A stretch of DNA of 64,000 nt from Flavobacteriaceae bacterium UBA5544 (GCA_002426755.1 DINI01000008.1:38767-102766), one strand, 5' to 3'. Positions 17,903-27,159 are shown, numbered from the stretch's first letter. Numbers and translations: made by a program. The notes: a model not told the origin generated them from the sequence alone.

Positions 17903-18793
17903 CTACTTTAAAAACTGTTTCGTAACTTTTTCCGCTTTTCGACTTTCCGAATAATCATAAAAGCCTTCGCCAGATTTAACTCCTAATTTACCAGCTCTTA
18001 CCATATTCACCAATAATGGACAAGGTGCATATTTAGGATTTTTAAATCCGTCATACATCACATTTAAAATTGAAAGACAGACATCAAGACCAATAAAATC
18101 AGCCAATTGCAACGGACCCATTGGGTGTGCCATGCCAAGCTTCATCACAGTATCAATTTCCTCAACTCCAGCAACACCATTATAAAGTGTCTCGATGGAT
18201 TCATTCAACATCGGCATCAAAATACGGTTGGCAACAAATCCAGGGTAGTCGTTTACCTCCACGGGCACTTTTCCAAGGGTTTTCGAAAGTTCCATAATGG
18301 TTTTGGTGACTTCATCACTCGTGTTGTAACCTCGAATGATTTCAACCAATTTCATAATCGGCACAGGATTCATAAAATGCATGCCAATCACTTGGTTTGG
18401 CCGTGAGGTGACGGCTGCAATTTGTGTAATGGAGATAGAAGAGGTGTTGGTAGCCAAAATAGTGTCTTCTGAACACGCCTCATCCAATTGCTTGAAGATT
18501 TTTAGTTTTAAATCGATATTTTCAGTGGCGGCTTCCACCACCAAACTTGCATATTCAACGCCTTCGTTTAAATCTGTAAAGGTGTTGATGTTAGCGAGTG
18601 TTTCTTGCTTTTGAGCTTCCGTAATACTCTCTTTGGCAACCATTCTATCCAAGTTTTTGGTAATGGTTTCGATTCCTTTTTTTAACGAAGCTTCGCTGAT
18701 ATCTATTAGTTGCACTTTAAATCCGCTTTGAGCAAAGGTATGTGCAATGCCATTTCCCATGGTGCCTGCTCCGATAACTGCAATATTTTTCAT
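17903..18793 (-). CDS. 3-hydroxybutyryl-CoA dehydrogenase
   Basis: 296 residues. NAD-dependent 3-hydroxyacyl-CoA dehydrogenase of the short, single-function type. Rossmann loop IGAGTMGNGIAHTFAQSGF at 6-24, ATNTSSISIT near 115, catalytic His in IGMHFMNPVPIMKLVEII near 138, Glu/Asn in NDYPGFVANRI and the C-terminal dimer domain LGMAHPMGPLQLADFIGLD. Interconverts 3-hydroxybutyryl-CoA and acetoacetyl-CoA in fatty-acid or butyrate-type metabolism. Preceded by a tandem heptamer repeat in the gap to the Gfo/Idh gene. Confidence 0.93.
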   Translation of the reverse strand: MKNIAVIGAGTMGNGIAHTFAQSGFKVQLIDISEASLKKGIETITKNLDRMVAKESITEAQKQETLANINTFTDLNEGVEYASLVVEAATENIDLKLKIFKQLDEACSEDTILATNTSSISITQIAAVTSRPNQVIGMHFMNPVPIMKLVEIIRGYNTSDEVTKTIMELSKTLGKVPVEVNDYPGFVANRILMPMLNESIETLYNGVAGVEEIDTVMKLGMAHPMGPLQLADFIGLDVCLSILNVMYDGFKNPKYAPCPLLVNMVRAGKLGVKSGEGFYDYSESRKAEKVTKQFLK

Positions 18794-18849
18794 TTAAAAT
18801 CTATTTTCATTCCCATGAAAAGGGGAATTTTATTAATATTTATTTTTTA

Positions 18850-18900
18850 CCATCAACCATCAACCATCAACCATCAACCGTCAACCGTCAACCGTCAACC
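18850..18900. repeat. Heptamer tandem repeat, seven copies
   Basis: Four copies of CCATCAA followed by three of CCGTCAA and a partial CC, uninterrupted, in the 125-base gap between two minus-strand genes. The switch from A to G at the third base of the unit in the last three copies suggests two rounds of slippage. It lies 57 bases upstream of the dehydrogenase start, so copy number could alter its leader or promoter spacing. Confidence 0.9.
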
Positions 18901-18918
18901 AGTCATCTGCCCACATTC

Positions 18919-19878
18919 TTAAAACTGATCAATAATCATGTTCGCTACACGTAGGGCTTCCGTACCATCATGAAGCGTAACAATTGGTTTTGTATTATTG
19001 TTGATGGCATCTGCAAAGGTTTCCAATTCATCCAAAATGGCGTTGTTGTTGGCAACTTCAGGATTATCAAAATAGATTTGCTTTTTAACCCCTTCTGCAT
19101 TCTGAAGAATCATATCAAAATCACCCGGGTTGACAGGAGCATCTTTCATTTTTACGACCTCACATTTTTTCTCAAGAAAATCCACAGAAATGTAGGCATC
19201 CTTTTGAAAGAAACGTGTCTTGCGCATATTCTTTAAAGAAATCCGGCTGGCAGTTAGATTGGCAACGCAGCCATTTACAAATTCTATTCTGGCGTTGGCA
19301 ATGTCTGGGGTGTCACTGATAACTGCCACACCGCTAGCTGAAATATGTTTCACTTTGCTGTTCACCACACTTAAGATGATGTCAATATCATGGATCATCA
19401 AATCCAAAACAACAGGAACATCAGTGCCACGAGGGTTGAACTCCGCCAGACGATGCGATTCAATAAACATTGGATTGTGAACTTGGTCTCTTATCGCTTT
19501 AAAAGCTGGATTAAAACGCTCAACATGACCAACCTGACCTTTGACGTTGTTTTCCGCTACCAAGGTTCTGATTGTTTCGGCTTCTTCAACCGTGTTTGTA
19601 ATTGGTTTTTCTATAAAAATATGCTTGCCTTTCGTGATGGCCAATCGTGCACAATCATAATGGGAAAGGGTAGGCGTGACGATATCTACAACATCCACAG
19701 CTTCTATGAGCGCTTCAATGGTATTGAAATAGGTATAACCAAATTCTGCCACTACTTTTTGGGCACTTGCTTCATCAGCATCATAAAATCCAACTAATTC
19801 AAATTTTTCTGATTGGTTGAGCAATCTCAAATGAATTTTACCAAGGTGACCAGCACCAAGAACACCAGCTTTTAGCAT
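18919..19878 (-). CDS. Gfo/Idh/MocA-family oxidoreductase
   Basis: 319 residues. N-terminal Rossmann domain (AGVLGAGHLGKIHLRLL, residues 3-19; DVVDIVTPTLSHYD; GKHIFIEKPITN with the catalytic-type Lys of EKP near 93) and C-terminal alpha/beta substrate domain (HVERFNPAFKAI; LMIHDIDIILSVV containing the His-Asp pair). NAD(P)-dependent oxidation or reduction of a sugar or related polyol; substrate cannot be told from sequence. In flavobacteria this gene often precedes a 3-hydroxyacyl-CoA dehydrogenase, as here. Confidence 0.9.
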   Translation of the reverse strand: MLKAGVLGAGHLGKIHLRLLNQSEKFELVGFYDADEASAQKVVAEFGYTYFNTIEALIEAVDVVDIVTPTLSHYDCARLAITKGKHIFIEKPITNTVEEAETIRTLVAENNVKGQVGHVERFNPAFKAIRDQVHNPMFIESHRLAEFNPRGTDVPVVLDLMIHDIDIILSVVNSKVKHISASGVAVISDTPDIANARIEFVNGCVANLTASRISLKNMRKTRFFQKDAYISVDFLEKKCEVVKMKDAPVNPGDFDMILQNAEGVKKQIYFDNPEVANNNAILDELETFADAINNNTKPIVTLHDGTEALRVANMIIDQF

Positions 19879-20097
19879 TGTATAACGTTTTCAACAAAAA
19901 TAGAGTTTTTGAGGCAGAAAAGAGAAAAAAGAAAAGAGAAAAAAGACAGATGTCAGATGACGAGGGAACAAAACCAGAACTTAAAAGGTACTCCGTTTTC
20001 AAGCTCAACAATTTAACGATAAACGGCTAAACAACTCACAAAAAACCTTGCGACTTCATTTTGTTTGGGTTAATTTAGCCTGAAAAGTTACTATCGA

Positions 20098-20739
20098 TTG
20101 AAAGATACATTTAAACACAAAGGATTACGTCAACAACTTGTTGAAACCGTTAAGAATAAAGGCATCAAGGACCCAAAGGTGTTGGAAGCCATAGGCAAGA
20201 TTCCTAGACATTTGTTTATGGACTCTGGATTTTTGGACCACGCCTATGTAGATAAAGCATTTCCAATTGCGGCTGACCAAACCATTTCTCAACCTTACAC
20301 GGTAGCTTTTCAATCGGAATTATTGGAGTTAAAGGAAGGTGATAAAGTCTTGGAGATTGGTACGGGCAGTGGTTACCAAACAGCTGTCTTGTGCGAACTG
20401 GGAGCCAAAGTATATAGCATTGAGCGACAATTGGAACTGTTCAAAATAACAAGCAAATTCTTGCCAAAGTTAGGCTATCGCCCCAAAAAACTTATCTTTG
20501 GAGATGGCTATAAAGGTCTGAAAGAAGAAGCGCCTTTTGATGGTATTATTGTAACTGCTGGAGCGCCTTTTGTCCCGAAACCTTTGATGAGCCAACTGAA
20601 CATTGGTGGACGATTGGTAATTCCTGTTGGGGACGCTGTACAAATCATGACACTTTTTATAAGAAAAGGCCTAAAGGAATTTGAAAAACATGAATTTGGA
20701 GAATTTAGATTTGTACCTTTACTTGAAGACAAAAATTGA
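20098..20739 (+). CDS. pcm: Protein-L-isoaspartate O-methyltransferase, TTG start
   Basis: 213 residues. Repairs damaged isoaspartyl residues using S-adenosylmethionine. Start is TTG at 20098 (first residues KDTFKHKGLRQQLVE), because no ATG or GTG lies between the upstream in-frame stop at 20071 and this conserved N-terminus. Motifs: VDKAFPIAADQTISQPYTVA (isoaspartyl-binding), LEIGTGSGYQTAVLCELGA (SAM motif I), YSIERQLEL, GDGYKGL and IIVTAGAPFVPKPLMSQL. The gap 19879-20097 is purine-rich on the plus strand (about 19915-19970) without a gene. Confidence 0.93.
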   Translation: MKDTFKHKGLRQQLVETVKNKGIKDPKVLEAIGKIPRHLFMDSGFLDHAYVDKAFPIAADQTISQPYTVAFQSELLELKEGDKVLEIGTGSGYQTAVLCELGAKVYSIERQLELFKITSKFLPKLGYRPKKLIFGDGYKGLKEEAPFDGIIVTAGAPFVPKPLMSQLNIGGRLVIPVGDAVQIMTLFIRKGLKEFEKHEFGEFRFVPLLEDKN

Positions 20740-20789
20740 GGCTAACTACCTATTTCGACCAAAATAAAAATGATAAACCTTAAACAGCT

Positions 20790-22070
20790 ATGAAAAAAAT
20801 TACGTTACTTCTATTCACTCTAACCCTTCAATTTGCGTTCGCACAAAATTATACCGAATACCTTACAGGAAGCGCAACCGATGTGACCACCAACCATCAA
20901 CCAGGAGTTTGTTTGATGGGTGGCGCGAGCGAAAAAGACCAAGCGATGGTTTGGTTTTTGAACAAAGCCGATGGTGGTGATGTCGTTGTCTTGCGTGCTT
21001 CTGGCAGTAATGGTTACAATAATTATTTTTATTCGCAGTTGGGTGTTACGGTTAATTCGGTTCGAACTTTTGTCATTGACAATGTTGCGGGTGCAACAGA
21101 CCCATATGTCTTGCAAAGCGTTGCCAATGCCGAAGCCATTTGGTTTGCCGGTGGTGACCAATATGATTATGTAAGTCTTTTTAAAGATAATGCCTTGGAA
21201 GATGCCCTCAATAATTTTATCAATGTAAAACAAGGTGTTATTGGAGGCACAAGTGCAGGCATGGCAATTTTGGGAAACTATTATTTTACGGCTCAAAATG
21301 GTACGATTACAGATGCACAGGCATTGAGCAATCCGTACCATAGCAGAATGACCATGGGATATAATGACTTTTTGGAAATTCCTTTTTTAGAAAGTGTTGT
21401 GACCGATACGCATTATGATAATCCAGATAGACGTGGAAGGCACACCGTGTTTATGGCACGTTTTTTAAAGGATTACGGATTAAGACCCTTCGGTATTGCG
21501 TGTAATGAGTATGTGGCTGTCTGTGTAGAACCAAATGGTGAAGCGCATGTGTATGGTGAGTATCCCCAATATCAGGAATTTGCTTATTTTATTCAAGGGA
21601 ATTGTAATGGGGACAACACGCCAGAAACGTGTGTGGCTGGCCAACCTTTAACATGGAATCGAAATGCTGAAGCACTCAAAGTCTACAAAGTACCTGGCAC
21701 CGATAACGGAACGCATTACTTCAATATTGCAGATTGGCAAACGGGAAGTGGTGGTACATGGCAAGATTTTTACGTGAATAACGGAACCTTTGCAACTATT
21801 TCCGATACCAATCCTAATTGTTCATTGTCTGTTGAGGAGTTTGAAAATGGGTCTGTCAATGTGTTCCCAAACCCTTTTTCTGATACCATCACCATCCGAA
21901 CCAATCTTGTCAACTATGATGTAGCAATCTTTGATGCTTTAGGTAAACAAATTCAAGTACAAAAAACGATGGATGGTACCATCAATACCTCTAATTTATC
22001 TTCTGGAATGTACGTGTTGAAAGTGGTTACCAAAACTTCACAGCAGACCTTTAAATTGGTTAAAAATTAA
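20790..22070 (+). CDS. Secreted cyanophycinase-like S51 peptidase with T9SS tail
   Basis: 426 residues. Signal peptide at 1-19 (ends AFAQN). S51-family core: CLMGGASEKDQAM (41-53), VVVLRASGSNGYN, IWFAGGDQYDY (117-127), nucleophile Ser155 in IGGTSAGMAILG, and the cyanophycinase-type TDTHYDNPDRRGRH. The last ~75 residues (VNVFPNPFSDTITI... ending FKLVKN) are a type A T9SS sorting domain, so it acts at the surface or outside the cell. Cyanophycinase releases beta-Asp-Arg dipeptides from cyanophycin; the actual substrate here is not certain. Possibly cotranscribed with pcm (50-base gap). Confidence 0.9.
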   Translation: MKKITLLLFTLTLQFAFAQNYTEYLTGSATDVTTNHQPGVCLMGGASEKDQAMVWFLNKADGGDVVVLRASGSNGYNNYFYSQLGVTVNSVRTFVIDNVAGATDPYVLQSVANAEAIWFAGGDQYDYVSLFKDNALEDALNNFINVKQGVIGGTSAGMAILGNYYFTAQNGTITDAQALSNPYHSRMTMGYNDFLEIPFLESVVTDTHYDNPDRRGRHTVFMARFLKDYGLRPFGIACNEYVAVCVEPNGEAHVYGEYPQYQEFAYFIQGNCNGDNTPETCVAGQPLTWNRNAEALKVYKVPGTDNGTHYFNIADWQTGSGGTWQDFYVNNGTFATISDTNPNCSLSVEEFENGSVNVFPNPFSDTITIRTNLVNYDVAIFDALGKQIQVQKTMDGTINTSNLSSGMYVLKVVTKTSQQTFKLVKN

Positions 22071-22158
22071 AAATTCCTTTATAGATAATACTTGAGTTTT
22101 AACAAAGGTTGAAACAATTTTAACAAAATAAAGTAGGAGAATTACGTCAGAAATTTAG

Positions 22159-22166
22159 TATATTTG
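22159..22166 (+). promoter_or_regulatory. Candidate Bacteroidota -7 element before small RNA A
   Basis: TATATTTG matches the Bacteroidota -7 consensus TAnnTTTG exactly and lies five bases before the conserved start of the small-RNA-like element at 22171. No clear TTG was found at the -33 position, so the promoter call is moderate. Confidence 0.45.
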
Positions 22167-22170
22167 TTTT

Positions 22171-22257
22171 GCTATTAATCAGTTGAATGTTGGGGAATAT
22201 GATACTGATATTAATGGGGCATGAAAAAGCAGACTTGCTATAGTCTGCTTTTTTTTA
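22171..22257 (+). ncRNA. Candidate small RNA, copy A
   Basis: About 87 bases in the 307-base gap 22071-22377. Begins GCTATTAATCAGT; ATCAGT (22177-22182) can pair with ACTGAT (22203-22208), enclosing a G-rich loop with GGGG; ends in terminator arms AAGCAGACT (22227-22235) / AGTCTGCTT (22242-22250) plus eight T. A second copy at 27926-28010 shares the first bases, the G-rich loop and the terminator, including the CTATA loop. Preceded by an exact -7 match. It is too far from the preceding gene to be only its terminator. Comparison with the Rfam 6S-Flavo and Flavo-1 models would decide the class. The rest of the gap is AT-rich. Confidence 0.5.
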
Positions 22258-22377
22258 TGCTTTTATCTTAAAATTCGAACTCTTTCCTTCCCTTAAAAAT
22301 CGCATAAAATCTCTTTTTTAACACTCATTCATGCCCGCATTTTTTAACTTTACACAAAACTTAAAAACCAAAATTTC

Positions 22378-23850
22378 ATGAAACAACTATTACTCAATCT
22401 ATTCTTTAGTATCGGCATCATCGGGATGCTTGCAGCACAAGACTTTACCACACCCGACACAGGTGTTGTCTATTCTTTAGACGACCTTGTAGCCGCAAGT
22501 CCTTCTACCATTTCTGTATCAGGAAGCACTTATACATTGGTCGGAAACCTTACCATTGCTGCCACAGATGCTTTGGTTATAGATTCTGATGCGACTTTAG
22601 AAATAGGAGCAGACCTATTGATTACCGTTTTCGGAACGTTTACGGTCAATGCAAATGCGGTTACCTTCACGGCTATTGATACAGCTGAACCTTATGATGG
22701 CTTTCGTTTTGAGGAGTTTTCAGTCATCAACATCCAAAATTCGACCATACAATATGGTGGTGGTTTGCGTGTACTGACAGAAACATTCACCATTAATAAC
22801 TGTACAATTACCAATAACGTTTCGGGTGTCTCCACGGGTAGTGTCATCTCCTTGTCAAGAGGTGCTGCTCAAATAACCAATAACACCATTACGTTCAATC
22901 AAACGCCAGCCATTAGTTCTGGGGCAAATAACCAAGTGTCGGCATATATCTTCAATAATTATATAGAAGGGAACAACATCGCAAACAACAACAGACCACA
23001 AATCAATATGGGAGCGACCATGGCAGATCCTCCTTTGCGAATTATAGGCAACACCATCAAGGGAGACCGTAATATTGTCATGGCAGGAGGAATAGCCGTC
23101 GCCAATCTCGTTGGTGGTTCTATCAATGCGGTTATAGATAACAACATCATTACAGACAACCGATATGGCATTACAGTGCTTGGGCCTAATTCCTTTGCTT
23201 ATATCCGCAACAATGTGATTGAAGATAATAATACCCAAAACAATCCAAATCTGGGAGGAAGTGGTATTTCATTGAGCAACGGTTCCAATTCCATGGAAAT
23301 TATTGCCAGTGGCAACCAGTTTCGTCGTAACCTATGGGGGATTACCATCCTTACAGGAGCTTCCATCAATTTAGGCGATGGTGCTGCCAATGTAGGTCAA
23401 AATGTCTTTGCCGATAACGGCAATGGAGGCACTACCTATGCGCTTTACAATAATACGTCCAACAGCATCATGGCGATGAACAACTGTTGGGATGAGAACA
23501 ATGTGCCAAACACACTTGCCACAGCCGAATCTGTGATTGTGCATCAAGTAGACATGGCATCCCTAGGATTGGTAACTTTCGATCCTGTCAATTGCGATTT
23601 CTTAAGTATTAATGACGTAGCTCCAGATGAAGTATCCATCTATCCAAACCCGACCAACGGACAATTGTTTCTAACCAACAATAGCGCATTCAATCAAATG
23701 AATGTATATAGCCTGGACGGAAAATTAGTCCTACAAAAAGCACTGCAAGCTGGTACCAATGAGATGTGTCTTGGTTTAAATGCAGGTCTTTATATTGTAG
23801 AATTAAATGGCGACAATGCACGAACTATTAAAAAGATAGTAGTTCAATAG
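22378..23850 (+). CDS. T9SS-sorted parallel beta-helix protein
   Basis: 490 residues. Signal peptide at 1-20 (ending LAAQDF). Residues about 110-390 show the right-handed beta-helix pattern: repeated short strands with Asn ladders (NNCTITNNVSG, ITNNTITFNQ, IFNNYIEGNNI, IDNNIITDNRYGI, IRNNVIEDNNT). This fold is common in polysaccharide lyases and surface adhesins, but no catalytic triad is recognised. The last ~75 residues (VSIYPNPTNGQLFL... KKIVVQ) form a type A T9SS sorting domain. The final 95 bases of this gene are duplicated in decayed form at 27049-27137. Confidence 0.88.
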   Translation: MKQLLLNLFFSIGIIGMLAAQDFTTPDTGVVYSLDDLVAASPSTISVSGSTYTLVGNLTIAATDALVIDSDATLEIGADLLITVFGTFTVNANAVTFTAIDTAEPYDGFRFEEFSVINIQNSTIQYGGGLRVLTETFTINNCTITNNVSGVSTGSVISLSRGAAQITNNTITFNQTPAISSGANNQVSAYIFNNYIEGNNIANNNRPQINMGATMADPPLRIIGNTIKGDRNIVMAGGIAVANLVGGSINAVIDNNIITDNRYGITVLGPNSFAYIRNNVIEDNNTQNNPNLGGSGISLSNGSNSMEIIASGNQFRRNLWGITILTGASINLGDGAANVGQNVFADNGNGGTTYALYNNTSNSIMAMNNCWDENNVPNTLATAESVIVHQVDMASLGLVTFDPVNCDFLSINDVAPDEVSIYPNPTNGQLFLTNNSAFNQMNVYSLDGKLVLQKALQAGTNEMCLGLNAGLYIVELNGDNARTIKKIVVQ

Positions 23851-23871
23851 TATTTTTGAGACGTCACATAT

Positions 23872-23905
23872 AAAAAAAGCTCCACCAGTTGTGTGGAGCT
23901 TTTTG
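23872..23905 (+). terminator. Terminator after the beta-helix gene
   Basis: Stem AGCTCCAC (23878-23885) / GTGGAGCT (23893-23900) with A-run before and T-run after. The A-run also makes it usable from the minus strand for the converging leucine-rich gene (stop 23965). Confidence 0.88.
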
Positions 23906-23964
23906 CTTTTAATTAAATGATAAGGGAACTTTCAAAACGCTATTTTCAATACCCCAAACAATGA

Positions 23965-26121
23965 TTAATGTTTCACAATCTTAAAAGTTTTTAACCCTTC
24001 TTTCGCCGTACGCAGGTGCAACACATAGATGCCGGCACTTAAGTGCGACAGGTCCATGGTAGTCACATTGGTATAGTGGCTCACTTGTTTGCCCATCACG
24101 TCATACAGTGCCACGGTGATATCGGTTTGTATATCCATCCGAATGTTTAGGAGGTCGTGTGTCGGATTTGGATAAAGGAGCACATTCCCTGCAGTGTCAA
24201 CATCAGGAATATTCAAAGTTTGTATGAGGGACGATGCCAAATTAGTAACAATTGGAAAGTTAAAATCAAAATAGATACTCGCCTGATTGGTAAAGGTATC
24301 ACCAGTGGCAAGGGTGTTCTTCAGTTGGATTTTATAGACCAAATAGCCATCATTGTTGGCATCATCAAAAGGCAAATCGATGTTCTCAAAAATGAATTCA
24401 AACTGGTTATTCTTTTGTTTGGTGACAAACTCATAGTTACTATAAAGCGGTACCAAAGTGGTAATATCAAACGTGTTGGCATCAATAAGGTTCTTCACCA
24501 CGACATTCATGGCATTGGCGGTGCCAAGATTTTCAAACCGAATCATATAATGCACGTAGTTGCCGATGACATCGCTTCCGACTATATCACCCTCCAAACA
24601 AGTGATGTCATTAGGGTCTGCAGAATTTACCACATTAAAATTCACGGCAATCTCATTGTCTTCTGGGTAATCATCCACAATAGCACCATTATCGGGCTGA
24701 ATGCTGCCACTGAACCCAATGGTGTCTCCCAAATTCAATGGCGGTGTTTCCATCGGGGAATTCAAATTCATGATAAAGGTAATCACCCGCGTCTCAAACG
24801 GATTCAATGCAGCGTAATTCCAAGTCAATTGATTGGTGGTCACCGAAGCTTCCGCCGGATTGGAGGATACAAAATCCATGATGGCATCATCAAAGTTTAA
24901 GGTAATGGTGCCCGATTGTATTTGATTGCCCTTGTTTTTAAAGATGATTTTATAAGGCACGTCTGTCCCCGGAATTTGTGCCTTCAATCTGATAAATGCA
25001 ATTTCCAAATCATAGTGAATGCCATTGGGCGTGATGCAGATATCTTGCTCATACGGACTTGCCGCCGTAGGAAACTGCACATTATAAGAAGCAGGCGACA
25101 CATTAAAATAGCTGGCGTTCTCCAAGCGCGGTGTCACCATATAATTCCCTTCTAATAGCGGAATGGTATAGTTGCCTGTGGTATTCGCATAAAACGAGCC
25201 ATTGTTGCTACTGCTATTGATGTCAAATTTTAAATGAGGATAGACCAAATCGCCAGCATCGCAACCATTGGAGTCGGCATCAATTATAGCATTTCCCGTA
25301 AGGGAGTAATAGGTGCCACCAGGGGTAAAGGAGCAATAGGTACCAATGTTACAATTAGGGAACAACACGGCATAATTATTTATAAAGGCCGATTGCTCAT
25401 TCTCGTCACAGCACAAATAGCGATAGTTGGGACTATTCCCCACTTGGATGCTCTGCGAGGCATTCGGGAAGCCATTTTTAATATTCACATAGGTCAAACT
25501 AGGGCTGCCACAAATAAGCGAATTAAAGATGGGATTATTGCTAAAGTCCAGCTCCGAAATCAGGGTGCCTGTGCAATACACCTGCTGCAACTGCGGATGG
25601 TACGAAAAGTCCATGGCGGTAATGGGCAAATCATAAATGCTCAGATAGCGCAGTTGCGATAGATTGCTTAAATCCAAACTGGAAATTTGCGTATACGATA
25701 AGTCCACATAATACAGGTTGTTATTGTTGGAAAGGTCAATAGAAGTGAGGTTGTTGCTTCTCAAATCCAGTTTTTCAAGATTCACGTTCATTGATAGGTC
25801 GATGTCAAATAGTTGCGACTGTATGGATTCTAATTCCACAAGATTGGTGAAATACTCTATCCCTTCAAAACTTTGTATGTTAAATCCCAAACCAAGCGAT
25901 GATAGATACGAAATCTGCAAGGCTTCCGATACCTGAATTTCATTATCTCCGTTGGTATCAATCGTGGCAGGATTTCCATCCAAGTCTTTGGCGATATTGG
26001 AGTTCGTAGTGGCATTGGCAAGCAATAAAAGACCCTTAAATTGAAGGTCGGGAATGGAAATGGTTTGTGCATAGCCGTGAGCAAAGCCTAGACATAGCAC
26101 TGATAGTATTATTTTTTTCAT
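23965..26121 (-). CDS. T9SS-sorted leucine-rich-repeat surface protein with DUF7619-type domain
   Basis: Start chosen at ATG 26121 (MKKIILSVLCLGFAHGYAQ, signal peptide to about 19). About 718 residues. Residues ~30-230 carry 20-21-residue leucine-rich repeats (LEKLDLRSNNLTSIDLS, LYYVDLSYTQISSLDLS, LRYLSIYDLPITAMDFS), the asparagine/serine-rich type typical of Bacteroidota. Then a carboxypeptidase-regulatory-like beta domain (~265-360), a DUF11-like repeat (~370-500), and a C-terminal domain beginning DPNDITCLEGD and ending SIYFDFNFPIVTN, characteristic of the DUF7619 family. The last ~75 residues (VLLYPNPTHDLLNI... FKIVKH) are a T9SS sorting tail. Probably an adhesin. Confidence 0.88.
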   Translation of the reverse strand: MKKIILSVLCLGFAHGYAQTISIPDLQFKGLLLLANATTNSNIAKDLDGNPATIDTNGDNEIQVSEALQISYLSSLGLGFNIQSFEGIEYFTNLVELESIQSQLFDIDLSMNVNLEKLDLRSNNLTSIDLSNNNNLYYVDLSYTQISSLDLSNLSQLRYLSIYDLPITAMDFSYHPQLQQVYCTGTLISELDFSNNPIFNSLICGSPSLTYVNIKNGFPNASQSIQVGNSPNYRYLCCDENEQSAFINNYAVLFPNCNIGTYCSFTPGGTYYSLTGNAIIDADSNGCDAGDLVYPHLKFDINSSSNNGSFYANTTGNYTIPLLEGNYMVTPRLENASYFNVSPASYNVQFPTAASPYEQDICITPNGIHYDLEIAFIRLKAQIPGTDVPYKIIFKNKGNQIQSGTITLNFDDAIMDFVSSNPAEASVTTNQLTWNYAALNPFETRVITFIMNLNSPMETPPLNLGDTIGFSGSIQPDNGAIVDDYPEDNEIAVNFNVVNSADPNDITCLEGDIVGSDVIGNYVHYMIRFENLGTANAMNVVVKNLIDANTFDITTLVPLYSNYEFVTKQKNNQFEFIFENIDLPFDDANNDGYLVYKIQLKNTLATGDTFTNQASIYFDFNFPIVTNLASSLIQTLNIPDVDTAGNVLLYPNPTHDLLNIRMDIQTDITVALYDVMGKQVSHYTNVTTMDLSHLSAGIYVLHLRTAKEGLKTFKIVKH

Positions 26122-26151
26122 TGGTGTCATTTTTTAGTGTCTGATGAATGC

Positions 26152-26916
26152 CTATAATTGAATATAGGTATAGATGATTTCATAGTTGTGAACGCCGTTG
26201 TTCAATGAAAACTCCGATGTGGTCACAAAGCCATCCGTGTCATAGGTATTGGTAAAAGCATTCAGCTGTGACAGATGATTCTCAAAAATGGAGGTCATCG
26301 GGTAGATGGACAGTTCATTGGTGACGTTATTAGATGTGCCATACCAGATGATTGGCAACCAGCGATGACTAACCACATTATAGAGCGGGCCCTTTTTGGT
26401 CGTATCATAGGTGTAGGCATAGTCTCTGCCAGTGTTGGAAAGATATTTGGCGGTAATATCATCAAACTCGTTCAACAGGTATCGGTTGTCGGATTCCTCA
26501 TTGGTGTATTGAAGCAATTGGTCGTCGTAAGAAAACGCAATGCTGTAGTCATAATACGTATCATCATAACTGGCATATCTACCATCCACATACCCATAGT
26601 TCACCTCATAGACAGGGTCTCCACCACCAGGAAAATCGTACATAGAGGACACAGGCACGTGGTTCTCATACGTATAGGTATAACTATACAATAAATTATC
26701 GTTCAGGGAATAGGCTATTTTTGAAATTTCCTTTTCCCCATTGTAGGAAAACTGCGTGATGTACCGACTTGTAGGATTACTCCCGGAAGTCACTCTGACT
26801 TCAATGTGATCGATCACTTTCAGAAGTTCAGGTTCTGGTGGAGTAGTGGGTCCATCATCTTTGTTACAAGAACATATGCCCATGCAAAGGGCCATTAAAA
26901 CGGCTAATTTTTTCAT
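26152..26916 (-). CDS. Putative lipoprotein, RHS/DUF4595-like beta-rich protein
   Basis: 254 residues. Lipoprotein signal LMALCMGICSC with Cys near residue 17, then NKDDGPTTPPEPE, a typical flavobacterial lipoprotein start with a Pro-rich linker. The remainder is built of beta-hairpin repeats with Tyr-x-Tyr-x-Tyr strands (YITQFSYNGEKEISKIAYS, YSYTYTYENHVPVSS, FVTTSEFSLNNGVHNYEIIYTY), resembling DUF4595 or RHS-like YD strands. No catalytic motif. It lies 30 bases upstream of the leucine-rich T9SS gene on the same strand, so the two may be cotranscribed. Confidence 0.72.
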   Translation of the reverse strand: MKKLAVLMALCMGICSCNKDDGPTTPPEPELLKVIDHIEVRVTSGSNPTSRYITQFSYNGEKEISKIAYSLNDNLLYSYTYTYENHVPVSSMYDFPGGGDPVYEVNYGYVDGRYASYDDTYYDYSIAFSYDDQLLQYTNEESDNRYLLNEFDDITAKYLSNTGRDYAYTYDTTKKGPLYNVVSHRWLPIIWYGTSNNVTNELSIYPMTSIFENHLSQLNAFTNTYDTDGFVTTSEFSLNNGVHNYEIIYTYIQL

Positions 26917-27048
26917 GATTTAGGTGTTTAAGTTTGTCGTTAGTGTCAACAATCAAAAAAAGTAAACATAGGACACGAAAAAAACCGTTATCCTATATCA
27001 TAGGGGCACCTAATCAAGTTCTAATTTTATAAATATGCCTAAGTACCC

Positions 27049-27137
27049 ATGAGATGTATCTTGGTTTAAATGCCGGTCTTTATAATTAAATGGTGACAAT
27101 GCACGAACTATTAAAAAAATTGGTAGTTCAATAGTAT
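27049..27137 (+). pseudogene. Decayed duplicate of a T9SS gene 3' end
   Basis: This stretch matches the last 95 bases of the beta-helix gene (23759-23853) almost base for base, with a seven-base deletion after CTTTATA that breaks the frame, and a few substitutions (for example GTGTC to GTATC). It is followed by its own terminator hairpin of different sequence. It has no start or upstream coding part, so it is a remnant. The rest of the 376-base gap 26917-27292 holds a weak inverted repeat near 26950-27000 and AT-rich leader. Confidence 0.85.
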
Positions 27138-27159
27138 GTATGCACCATTAGTATATGAG

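Noticed and set aside
24157..24900. Long plus-strand open frame inside the leucine-rich gene
   Set aside because: It is antisense to a gene with clear signal peptide, repeats and sorting tail, and has an Ile/Lys/Arg-skewed unlikely composition.
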